Below, in pieces: positions 8,404-16,547 of a stretch of 64,000 bases of DNA; the stretch's first letter is position 1, and every line of letters begins with the position of its first letter. The DNA is from G963663495 sp963663495 (GTDB taxonomy: Bacteria > Bacteroidota > Rhodothermia > Rhodothermales > Bin80). Position numbers and translations under genes: made by a program. The notes under the pieces are model-generated. The model was not told the origin of the DNA. It ran no database searches and was given only the letters and a program-made list of their open reading frames with translations. Where the stretch lies: NCBI GenBank assembly GCA_963663495.1, contig OY760427.1, forward strand, positions 2,356,001 through 2,420,000, in the 5' to 3' direction.

Positions 8404-11150
8404 CTGCCTACCCATTAATATTGCCTCTTGACTATTGCGTATTTGTCTGTTAGTTTACCGGCATGTGGGTGCAGCATCAGATACTTACCACGCTTCGCGG
8501 CGCAGAACCGACCTTGCAGCGTATTCTGGAGGTACACGGTGACAAGAGTCGCACCGCAGTCAGTCGCATTGTTTGCGAGCAATACCGCTTTATGGATGCT
8601 CGCGGGCGGCCGCAGTGGGCCGGATGCTTGAAAGCGCTACGTACGCTGGAGGCAGAGAAAAAGGTTGTACTGCCTGTTTCGCAGCGGACTGGTCGGATTG
8701 CCGGGCCGCGTTTGTTGGAAGCTCCGGTGGAGGCGCCGGTGGATGTACCGGATACGGTGGGTGAGGTCGAAGATCTTGAGGTCGTGCTGGTCTCCGACCG
8801 CGATGCTACCACGATCTGGAATACGCTGATGACCAAGGAGCATCCCCGCGGTTTGAAGACCCTTGTGGGGGCCCAGGTGCGATACGTGTTTCAGAGTGCG
8901 CACGGGATACTGGGCGCCATCGGGTTTTCGGCAGCGGCGTTGTATCTGAAACCTCGGGATACATGGATGGCGTGGAGTGATGAGCAGCGGGATCGGGAGC
9001 TGTATCGTGTGGTGGGGCTGAGTCGCTTCCTGATTCGTCCCACGGTGCAATGCAAGAATCTGGCCAGTCATCTGTTGGGACGGGTACTGCGGCGATTGCC
9101 GGACGACTTCCGTGCGCGATATGGCTATGCGCCCTTTCTGGTGGAAACATTTGTGGGCCCGGATCAGGAGGGTACGTGTTTCAAGGCGGCAGGCTTCCTT
9201 CGTTTGGGGATGACCATGGGCAGGGGGCGGCATGCCCTCACGCATGAATGCAAGCAAACGCAGAAGAAGATATTCGTTAGGGAGATTGACGGAGACTGGC
9301 GCAAGAAGCTGGGTGTACCGGAGGTGGAGCTGCATCCGCGGTTGGAAGTGGGTGAGGGGCTTGATGGTGAAGGGTGGGCGGAGCAGGAGTTTGGTGGTGC
9401 GCCATTGGGGGATAAGAGGCGCAGTGCTCGTTTGGTAAAGAGTGCAGCAATGTTGGGAGCATCTATGGGTCGTCCACCGAGTGCAGCACCGAAGCGTGAT
9501 CCGGCGGCGGTATCGGGGTATTATCGTTTTCTTGAGAAGGCGGATCGGTATGGGAACAATCCTGAGAGGATATTGGCGCCTCATCGACAGCGTACGATTG
9601 AGCGGATGCGTACGCAGGACACGGTGTTATGCGTGCAGGATGGTACGGACATCAGCTTCAGTACGCGCCCGGAATGCGAGGGGTTAGAGGTTATAGGACG
9701 TAATCAGACGACAGCGGAGTCCAAGGGGGTGCATTTGCATGCGACCATTGTATTGGGAGGTGACGGAGTGCCCCTGGGAGTGCTACGATGTGCGTATGAG
9801 AAGCCTAAGGGGGAGCATGCTGCCGGGACGCAGCAATGGATAGAGGGTCTTCATGATATTGAGGAGGCGGCGGAGACGCTGCCTCGCAAGACGCGGGTGA
9901 TCTGTGTTATGGATCGGGAGGCGGACATCTTTGCGCTTTTTGCGGAGCGGGATGGGCTGCGGCGTACGGATGTAATAGTACGAGCCAAACACGACCGGAA
10001 TCTGGGCAAGGAGAAGGCACGGTTATTCAAGGCGATGCGGAAGGGTCCGTCGGCAGGCATGATGCACCTGTCGGTGACACGCGTGAGCCGTCGTGCGAAG
10101 TCGGGGCGTGTGACGAATGAGGGTCGGCCGGCCCGTAATGCGCTTATGGAGGTGCGCTATAGGAAGGTAATCCTCCCCCCTACCAAGAAGAAAAAGAAGC
10201 AGGAGGTGGTGCAGGATACCGAAGCCCCTGATTCTTCCGAAACACCTGTACCTCCTACCGATAAGGACCCGCAGCGGGAGCCGGTGCAACTATGGGGGGT
10301 ACATATTCGTGAGTCGGTTCCTCCCAAGAATGCGAAGCGGATTGAGTGGTACCTCTTAACCTCGTGCCCGGTGACATCGCTGGAGGAAGCGGAAGCGATC
10401 ATTGAGTACTACGGGCTGCGCTGGCGTGTAGAGGACACGTTTCGCGTGCTCAAGAGTGGTTGTAAGGTGGAGAAGTTGCGCATGCAAAAGGCATCGTTAT
10501 TGCACAACGCTATCACCATCCACATGGTGACAGCGTGGCGCGTACTACTGATGACGCTTCTGGGTCGTACCTCCCCGGAGATGGAGGCCGGGGTGATGTT
10601 CACCGATGTGGAGCTGTCTGTGCTCCGCACATACTCGAAGCGTTATGGTCTTTCGGATCCCACCAACTTGTGAGCGGCGGTGCTGTTGGTGGCTATAATG
10701 GGCGGTTATGCGCCGCGGAAGAATCGTCAACCAGGTCACACTGTGCTGTGGCGCGGATACAGCAGTCTGCAAATCCGGGCAAGTCATCATGAGGATTTGG
10801 CCGCAACAGGTCAACTGGTGGTGCGTCCTCCTCCATAGGATAGGTCTGTGCTTACCTCCTGATTTTCTCTGCCTAAGGCTCGTGCTATCAGCACGAGGGG
10901 CCATGTCATTGATTTTGCGGCGATCAGCGAATCGCGGTAACCGCATTGTTATGTCCGCCCGAAGAACGCGGCACATTGACACCGCTCTATGTGCCGATCC
11001 GCACAAGGAATTGCGCTCAGCCACCGATCTGTACCTTGCCTTGTTACCCGGATCTGGTGCTGTTGCCCCACAAAACCACATAACAACGTGCTAACCGACC
11101 CAGTTGACACCCCCTCTTGTCAAGCTAGCTAATGTGGGCGGTAGGCAGCA
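8404..11150 (+). mobile_element. DruA/Tn5-type insertion sequence IS4-B, nested in IS66-A
   Basis: Termini are CTGCCTACC (8404) and GGTAGGCAG (11140-11148), perfect 9-bp inverted repeats. CTACCC is repeated on both sides (8398-8403 and 11151-11156), after which the last 27 bp of IS66-A resume. An 8-bp reading of the repeat again has one mismatch (CGCTACCC/CACTACCC), as for IS4-A. About 310 bp between the decayed transposase frame and the right terminus hold no recognisable gene. Confidence 0.85.
8463..10838 (+). pseudogene. DruA-domain/Tn5-type transposase with an in-frame stop
   Basis: Same architecture as the protein at 5651: DruA part (VGAQVRYVF, WMAWSDEQRDRELYRVV, GRGRH) then Tn5-type part (WAEQEFGGAPLGDKRRSARL, CVQDGTD, VMDREADIF, LRWRVEDTFRVLKSG), so all three catalytic residues are present. 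The frame is closed by TGA at 10671-10673, directly after DPTNL. Reading through the TGA gives about 55 more codons (AAVLLVAIMGGYAPRKN, then VLWRGYSSLQIRA) ending at TAG 10836-10838. These match the C-terminus of the 5651 protein (VVAVFGGYMDRKKD, VIWRGYSRLEIGA). A single CGA-to-TGA change would explain it. A Lys/Glu-rich insert near 10180-10260 is special to this copy. The 736-residue truncated protein still contains the catalytic core. Confidence 0.85.
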
Positions 11151-11177
11151 CTACCCTGTACTTCACCGCACGCTTAC

Positions 11178-11327
11178 GGATCATGCAGACCTGAATGCGG
11201 CTGCAAACATACTGGCCTCCGGGATTGGGGCTGCTGCACGGCGAGGGGCGTTCGGGTTACCGACCCCTATGACCCGTGAAATTGATACTAGTGCCTCACT
11301 GTGTACAGTTGGTCACTCACGTATATA
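11178..11327 (+). pseudogene. 3' remnant of a TnpB (IS200/IS605-type) gene
   Basis: Starting at the IS66-A border, this stretch encodes the last 49 or so codons of the TnpB found intact at 20221-21471 (HADLNAAANILASGIG, then RRGAFGLPTPMTR). It includes the third RuvC aspartate in ADLNAA but no earlier part of the gene. It is cut again in its 3' end by the ISNCY element at 11328; the final bases, attccc, are found at 13255-13260. No upstream half is found near the left side of IS66-A. Confidence 0.88.
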
Positions 11328-13248
11328 GTGTTTGCCAGAAAAGTATGGTCTTGCGAGCGACTCTTGGCTGAGTGGGGGGCTGGAATTCGAATTGGGGATC
11401 GGAATGACAAGTCAGCAAGGATTTTTCGACGGTAACGGTGCCGACTTTGTCCGCTCACGCCGGCAATCCTAGGGTTTTGACGTTGATCAGACGTGTTTTT
11501 GTCGTCCATCAGCGGGGCATGAACATACGTTGGCCTCTCGCCCTTGCAGGCTACCTTGATTCTGTGCTGAAGACGCTCGCGCGAGTACCTACGCCGCGCG
11601 CTTGCGGGCCTGCTCGCACCGCCTTCGTCGCTCCTCGCTCCGCTTCACTATCTGTCCGATACGGTGCACATTTGCCGCTACCACTACCAGCGCCACCGTC
11701 CGAACAAAGCCTTCCTTGCCACGGGTCCGTATCAAACCCAGGCCCCGATGATTCAAATTGTTGATCGCCGACTCCACTGCCGGATGCTGACGACGACCCT
11801 CCACAAACTTCGGATCGGATTCCCTCTCCTTGTCCGCTTTGCTCAACTTACCCCTCTTCGGCATGATCACCGTGTCCAACACCGGCTCCAGCGCCTTACG
11901 GTTCTTTACCGATGAGTACCCCTTATCCATGCTGCACGATGTGATCGCCGGATACCGATCCTTCGCTTCCTTCATAAACCCCACAATCATATCCGAATCC
12001 ACCCCTTCGTGCAGTATCTGATGCCACAATATCAACTGATGCTGATCCTCCAGCACGCATACCGGCAGACCCAACTCCGCAATCACCCCCGCCTTCCCCT
12101 TGGTGATCCAACGAGTATGCGGCTCATGTATCGAAAATACCTTCTCATCATGCGGAATCACCTCCCCCTTCAACAAACGCCTATCTACTTGATCTATCTG
12201 CCTTTGTGCATCTGCCAAGTACCGCAACACCTCCTCAAGATCCGCGTCTTTCTCCTTCAACACGCTGACACTGCTCTCCGCACGCTCAATCAGAACACGA
12301 CACATCTTCACATACTTTCTCACCTTCGACTCATCACGCCACTGACGGTGCGTACGCACCCGGTTGAAGGCCTTCTTCAAGGTACGACTCCAGTACACAG
12401 CCTTGCGCCAGCCCGCAAGGCTGTGCGCCTCACATGCGCAATGCAACTCCCGAATCAGGCACCGCATTGATTCCCACAACAAACGAACATCCGTAGGCCA
12501 CTCCACATTCGCTTTGGCCACCGCCGAATCAACCCGGCAAAGAAGCGGCTCCTCTGGCTCCTGTTCTACCAATCGGTGACCGCAAGCCACCACCGCATCG
12601 TTGATCTGCTTCAGGATGTCCGCTGTTAGCAGGCTCACGTTATCAATAACGGTCTGCAGCTGATAGACAGGCTCGTCCCAGAAATTCGTATGCCCCAGCA
12701 TCTGGCGCACCTCCAAATGATTGGCGGCCAGGCTCCTCAAACGATCAAAGTCGCAGTTGAGGGCCTGCTTCAATACCCCCAAGACAAAGACGCGCCAAAG
12801 TGCCATCCCCGGACGACCACGCTGCAAATCAATATTCGGAAGCAACTGCTTCTCCAGGATCTCAAAGATCTTCTGCCGAGCCGTTGGGTCGCAATACAGG
12901 TGCTGCAGACCTTTTAGCACTGCCGGTATATCGTCCCGGTCTTTGGGGTGGAAGGTCATCTCTTCAATGGGGACCTGCCCGAGCTTAAACTGTGTATCCT
13001 CTACAATCCGCATGGTATTAATCGTATGAATAATCGGCCCCAAGGGGCCTTATATCGATGAAAACGCCCGAAACAGAAGGATTTGGCCAAACATTCGTTA
13101 GAGACACGCTGGCTGAATAATCTGCAATGTGCAAATACGGTATGGCTCATATCCATCTGTAACCGTAACGCTTACAGGTGGATAGAACGAGTATCAAACG
13201 GCCTTGTTTCGCCGTTTTTCAGCCCTCCTACCTTTTTCTGGCAAACAC
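11328..13248 (-). mobile_element. ISNCY-family insertion sequence
   Basis: Inverted termini GTGTTTGCCAGAAAA (11328) and the matching TTTTCTGGCAAACAC (ending 13248). The 6-bp repeat TATATA flanks it (11322-11327 and 13249-13254). Joining the flanks with one TATATA rebuilds the normal TnpB-element 3' end (cacgtatataattccc), which proves the borders. The element is 1921 bp with one gene. Its ends outside the gene (11328-11588 and 13044-13248) hold nothing recognisable. Confidence 0.9.
11589..13013 (-). CDS. ISNCY-family transposase
   Basis: A protein of 474 residues from ATG 13013 (a TTG ten codons upstream is also in frame). The N-terminal third has the ISNCY signature: FKLGQVPIEEMTF, RDDIPAVLKGLQHLY, GRPGMALWRVFVLGVLKQAL and DFDRLRSLAANH. 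The C-terminal half has a DDE-type core with LLCRVDSAVAKANVEW, a CSMDKGYSS motif and VESAINNLNHRGLGL carrying the likely catalytic glutamate. It ends in a basic tail (SEERRRRCEQARKRAA). The frame is complete. It is read toward the TnpB remnant. Family assignment rests on pattern recognition of the N-terminal block. Confidence 0.85.
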   Translation of the reverse strand: MRIVEDTQFKLGQVPIEEMTFHPKDRDDIPAVLKGLQHLYCDPTARQKIFEILEKQLLPNIDLQRGRPGMALWRVFVLGVLKQALNCDFDRLRSLAANHLEVRQMLGHTNFWDEPVYQLQTVIDNVSLLTADILKQINDAVVACGHRLVEQEPEEPLLCRVDSAVAKANVEWPTDVRLLWESMRCLIRELHCACEAHSLAGWRKAVYWSRTLKKAFNRVRTHRQWRDESKVRKYVKMCRVLIERAESSVSVLKEKDADLEEVLRYLADAQRQIDQVDRRLLKGEVIPHDEKVFSIHEPHTRWITKGKAGVIAELGLPVCVLEDQHQLILWHQILHEGVDSDMIVGFMKEAKDRYPAITSCSMDKGYSSVKNRKALEPVLDTVIMPKRGKLSKADKERESDPKFVEGRRQHPAVESAINNLNHRGLGLIRTRGKEGFVRTVALVVVAANVHRIGQIVKRSEERRRRCEQARKRAA

Positions 13249-13425
13249 TATATAATTCCCTATGATAACCCCGGACCATAGCGGCCGGCTCTGATAAGGA
13301 TTCAGGACATTCCGGCCCGATGCCAACTCTTACCTCTATAGCCAACCAATTCTGACATCTTATCTCCTTGCCGTGGTTACATTCCCGGTGAGCCCGTACA
13401 ACCATGGTACAGGGTAAGTAGATGA

Positions 13426-13456
13426 CAATCTTCCTGTTTGTTGGACAGGAAGATTG
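13426..13456 (-). terminator. Hairpin after the Gfo/Idh/MocA gene
   Basis: CAATCTTCCTGT and ACAGGAAGATTG form a perfect 12-bp stem with a 7-nt loop. It starts 7 bp beyond the stop codon of the minus-strand oxidoreductase gene. There is no T-run after it, so it is either a factor-dependent terminator or an mRNA 3'-end stabiliser. Confidence 0.6.
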
Positions 13457-13463
13457 ATGCAAA

Positions 13464-14537
13464 TTAAACTTGGCGCAAATGAATCACGCGGTGCTCCCGT
13501 GCCGCCTTGTCAGCCGCAAGAACGATTTCCAATGAACTGATAGCATCTCGCATATGATTTGTAAGGTCCATATCCTCACGAATAGCCTTCAGAAGAAAGT
13601 TTTGTTCAAGCGCGCAGAGCTCATCGTGGCTGGGTTCGTCCGATGTGTCAAAGAGTTGGTCGGCCACTGCGAAACCGCCGTCCGTTCCCAATTCTCCACG
13701 ATGCAGGCGTAAGCCGCCGGTTTGTGTATGGCCGTCAATGTCATCAGAAACTTCTTTGGCTTCATCAACAATACTGACGCACCCCTTCGGTCCAACAACA
13801 TCCTTCACAAAGGAAGCCACCTCACTCATCATAGGCCCCCAGCCTGCCTCATACCACCCGACTGAGCCATCTTCAAACCCCACTTGGAGCTGACCGTAGT
13901 TGTACATATCAGAGGCAATCTCATCCGAAAGTCGAGCACCGATAGCTCCCACGTATACTGGTTTGGAGCGCGTCATTTGGCACATCACGTCAACGTAGTG
14001 AACTCCGCAGTCTACGATGGGAGACATGGACTTCATCAGCGCCTTATGGGTCTGCCACTGGGCCCCCTTGCTTTGTTGATTCAGGTTCATCCGCATAACT
14101 AGGGGTTTGCCGAGTGATTGAGCAATTTCAATAAATTGCTTCCAAGCGGGGTGGACGCGGAGGATGTACCCGATCACCAATTTTTTTTCGCGCGCTTGAG
14201 CCAACGCAACAATGCGGTTGCAGTCCTCTACCGTCGTGGCGAGCGGCTTTTCCACAAAAACGTGTGCACCTGCATCAAGACTCCATTCCACATACTCAGC
14301 GTGCGTATCCGGATACGTGTTGATGGATACCACGTCTGGTTTGGCGTCGGCTAATCCTTTCTCAAAACTCGCATACATAGGATAACCGCCCAACTCGGAC
14401 GATAGGAGTTCACGAGAGGCTGGAGAGCGGCTGACCAGACCAACAATCTGGAAGTCGTCAATGGTGTGGTAGGCGCGGGCATGGGATGTGCCCATGTGGC
14501 CGCAGCCAGCAACCAGCACGCGTAGTTTGGATGTCAT
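13464..14537 (-). CDS. Gfo/Idh/MocA-family NAD(P)-dependent oxidoreductase
   Basis: A 357-residue protein from the ATG at 14537, placed directly before the Rossmann fold (VLVAGCGHMGTSHARAYH, a GxGxxG-type dinucleotide site). An in-frame start seven codons earlier is less likely. The conserved EKPLATT motif of the family follows near residue 100, and the C-terminal alpha/beta substrate domain contains CGVHYVDVMCQM, where the histidine is the usual catalytic candidate. Members oxidise sugars, sugar derivatives or cyclitols; the substrate cannot be told from sequence. It lies 208 bp downstream of the GWxTD gene on the same strand and has its own hairpin downstream. Confidence 0.88.
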   Translation of the reverse strand: MTSKLRVLVAGCGHMGTSHARAYHTIDDFQIVGLVSRSPASRELLSSELGGYPMYASFEKGLADAKPDVVSINTYPDTHAEYVEWSLDAGAHVFVEKPLATTVEDCNRIVALAQAREKKLVIGYILRVHPAWKQFIEIAQSLGKPLVMRMNLNQQSKGAQWQTHKALMKSMSPIVDCGVHYVDVMCQMTRSKPVYVGAIGARLSDEIASDMYNYGQLQVGFEDGSVGWYEAGWGPMMSEVASFVKDVVGPKGCVSIVDEAKEVSDDIDGHTQTGGLRLHRGELGTDGGFAVADQLFDTSDEPSHDELCALEQNFLLKAIREDMDLTNHMRDAISSLEIVLAADKAAREHRVIHLRQV

Positions 14538-14745
14538 GGAAGTAATGCGCTTGTTCAAAGTGGGCAGGTATACGGTTGATGTTGATAGCCGGTAATAAAA
14601 ACCGACAATGATTAGACTCAGTCCCTTAGCTCCAGGTTCTAGTGAGTTGCCCCAGGCCGAACCATAGCGTCAATTCCCGTCGTTCTGATGTCATGAACTG
14701 GGATACTTGAGCATTAAGAATGTCCCTACAATCCAGCGTCTCGGC

Positions 14746-16482
14746 TCAGCGCTGAAGATCGAAAGAGATGGAGCGCTTCACCGATAACCCGGTTACGTCG
14801 TCTACAACCTGTACCTGAATGTCAACATGATCTGATTTTGCCGCAGCGTTTAAGTCCAAGGTTACAGATTCCGTGGCCCGAGTGGTCTGGCCCGTGTAAC
14901 TTGTACTTACACTACGACTGCCTCCTTCCCCTGAATGAATTCCGTACGTAATGGTATAGTTTGTCACATCCTCTGCACCGTAGGTTAGATTGTAGATTTC
15001 AAAGTACAGCGTGAGCGGACGATGTGGGGGTAACGCTAGCCATGGGTACACGGACTGCTGGTCTGTACCGGGCTCACCGATCATTGGCTTAAGGTCACTC
15101 ATATCAAGCGTGCCCCGGCTGTTGAGCATGATAAGGGACTCAATTGACGCTGTTGTCATCTTCAGCGCCGTCCCCAGTCGCAGAGAGTCTCCAAGAGCCC
15201 GCGCTATCCACTGAAGCTGCCACTGCATAACAAGCCCGGTCGTTTCCTCCTCCAAGCAGGTGGTAATTGTGCTTGCTGGCAGCATATGAGTACTATCGGC
15301 TCGGATCAACCGAGCACTGTCAATTATGGACTGCGGTAGGTGCTCTGCGTTACGTTGTACGATGGCTGCAGAAAGAAGGTAGTTATCAGATGGGTCGTGC
15401 CCTTCTCGGCGGAGTCTTCGAACGTACCGAGGTCTGAGCTTGAACGCGTGGTTTCCCGGTGCCCAATAAATGTCCGTGCAGGTACGACTATCTTTATCCA
15501 GAAAGCGTGCCCATCGGAATTCCACAGGGAAATGTTCTAAGGATACAGTGCTAGTGTGGGTTCGGGGGACTGCTGTTTCGCGCACGGAAGCGTGCGTATC
15601 ATCAACTATATGAGAATGCCGCACCATGCGTTCGGCAAAAAGGTGTGCAGGCGCCGTAGTGGGAAGCGTACGGAACAATGTAAGGCGATCATAATGATCT
15701 CCATAGTGGGGGTGTCCTATGGCTAACTGCGCATAAATTTCCTCCATCACATACAGCAGTTTGTTGACATTCCTCCTTCCTCCCTGCAGGTTTCGGGGAA
15801 TTAAATCATTACTAATTCCAAGTTGATACGGGTTCCGTCGACCATGCTGGACAAACAGAAAATGGGCATCGGGATGAACATCCGGGTAAGACCAGAAGAT
15901 GTTGTTAGGTATTCGCCAGGGCATAGCATCCAGAATTAACTCTGGGGTCTTCAGCGTGACCGATAATGAGCGTTCAGGTGGACCGAACCGAATGTACACT
16001 TCTCCGCGATCATCGAATCCACGTTTATCGTCAGGGCTAAAAAACTTGTGTCTGGCATACGCGGATCTAAGCAGATGCTCTTCCAACCTCTCGTTATTGG
16101 GCGTAGCGGGGATAGGATCCTGGCGTCGCCACCACCGGACCAATGACTGCCCAAACGGCAAGGGCGCCGTGTTGTCAGAAAGAAATGTGTTAATTCCCAA
16201 AGCCTCTTGATCCGCGGTGTCCATTACCATTGCCATCAGTCGTATCCGGTGGCGTACGGCCTCAAGGTCTTTGCCGGTTACATACTGATTCAAACTACCC
16301 AGGACCTGCAAGTACGCATCTGAAGCATTGCTGAATAACATTGACCTCCCCTGTGAGAACACCTCGTCTACAAAGGCATTTGCCGCTGCTACATGACTTG
16401 TGGATTGAGCGCCCACGCGATCCGTCATGTGCACAGCAGCGAGAAGAAACCCAATCCAGACCGATACCTTGTATCGTTTCAT
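14746..16482 (-). CDS. GWxTD domain-containing secreted protein
   Basis: A 578-residue protein from ATG 16482, chosen because a signal peptide follows (MKRYKVSVWIGFLLAAVHMT, cleavage near VGAQS). Residues about 170-230 contain the C-terminal hallmark of the GWxTD domain, KRGFDDRGEVYIRFGPPE. The literal GWxTD motif itself is not visible. The remaining 350 residues look like beta-rich extracytoplasmic domains. Such proteins are typical of Bacteroidota/Rhodothermota and their function is unknown. The gene is divergent from the FG-GAP lipoprotein gene with only 65 bp between start codons, so the two probably share a control region. Confidence 0.8.
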   Translation of the reverse strand: MKRYKVSVWIGFLLAAVHMTDRVGAQSTSHVAAANAFVDEVFSQGRSMLFSNASDAYLQVLGSLNQYVTGKDLEAVRHRIRLMAMVMDTADQEALGINTFLSDNTAPLPFGQSLVRWWRRQDPIPATPNNERLEEHLLRSAYARHKFFSPDDKRGFDDRGEVYIRFGPPERSLSVTLKTPELILDAMPWRIPNNIFWSYPDVHPDAHFLFVQHGRRNPYQLGISNDLIPRNLQGGRRNVNKLLYVMEEIYAQLAIGHPHYGDHYDRLTLFRTLPTTAPAHLFAERMVRHSHIVDDTHASVRETAVPRTHTSTVSLEHFPVEFRWARFLDKDSRTCTDIYWAPGNHAFKLRPRYVRRLRREGHDPSDNYLLSAAIVQRNAEHLPQSIIDSARLIRADSTHMLPASTITTCLEEETTGLVMQWQLQWIARALGDSLRLGTALKMTTASIESLIMLNSRGTLDMSDLKPMIGEPGTDQQSVYPWLALPPHRPLTLYFEIYNLTYGAEDVTNYTITYGIHSGEGGSRSVSTSYTGQTTRATESVTLDLNAAAKSDHVDIQVQVVDDVTGLSVKRSISFDLQR

Positions 16483-16547
16483 CGTTCCGGGAGGATCAGT
16501 CAACGCTAACCGCACTGTAGTGGTGGAGTACGTTCCGATAATTGCTG
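16483..16547. promoter_or_regulatory. Divergent promoter region between the GWxTD and FG-GAP genes
   Basis: Only 65 bp separate the two divergent start codons chosen here. Both promoters must lie in this gap or inside the neighbouring gene starts. No convincing -35/-10 or Bacteroidota -33/-7 pair was recognised. Confidence 0.4.

Larger units (their letters stand above)
3195..11177 (+). mobile_element. IS66-family element (IS66-A), split in its right end by two other elements
   Basis: The left terminus GTAAGCGTGCGGTGAA is at 3195 and the matching right terminus TTCACCGCACGCTTAC ends at 11177. IS66-A sequence is in three pieces, 3195-5591, 8303-8403 and 11151-11177, which join to match the uninterrupted copy at 34711-37223. 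The gaps are filled by IS4-A and IS4-B. The flanks (tgctattc left, ggatcatg right) do not match, although the intact copy has a perfect 8-bp duplication. So a deletion, inversion or exchange between IS66 copies has changed at least one side. The left side lies in an IS256-like element, the right side in a TnpB gene. Confidence 0.9.

Noticed and set aside
5651..10838. A Druantia anti-phage system because of DruA-like domains
   Set aside because: The DruA-like regions are fused to Tn5-type transposases inside defined insertion sequences, and no DruB-DruE helicase-type partners are present.
13036..13049. GGCCCCAAGGGGCC as a terminator or operator before the ISNCY transposase
   Set aside because: The stem is 6 bp with a 2-nt loop and lies between alternative start codons; too weak to call.
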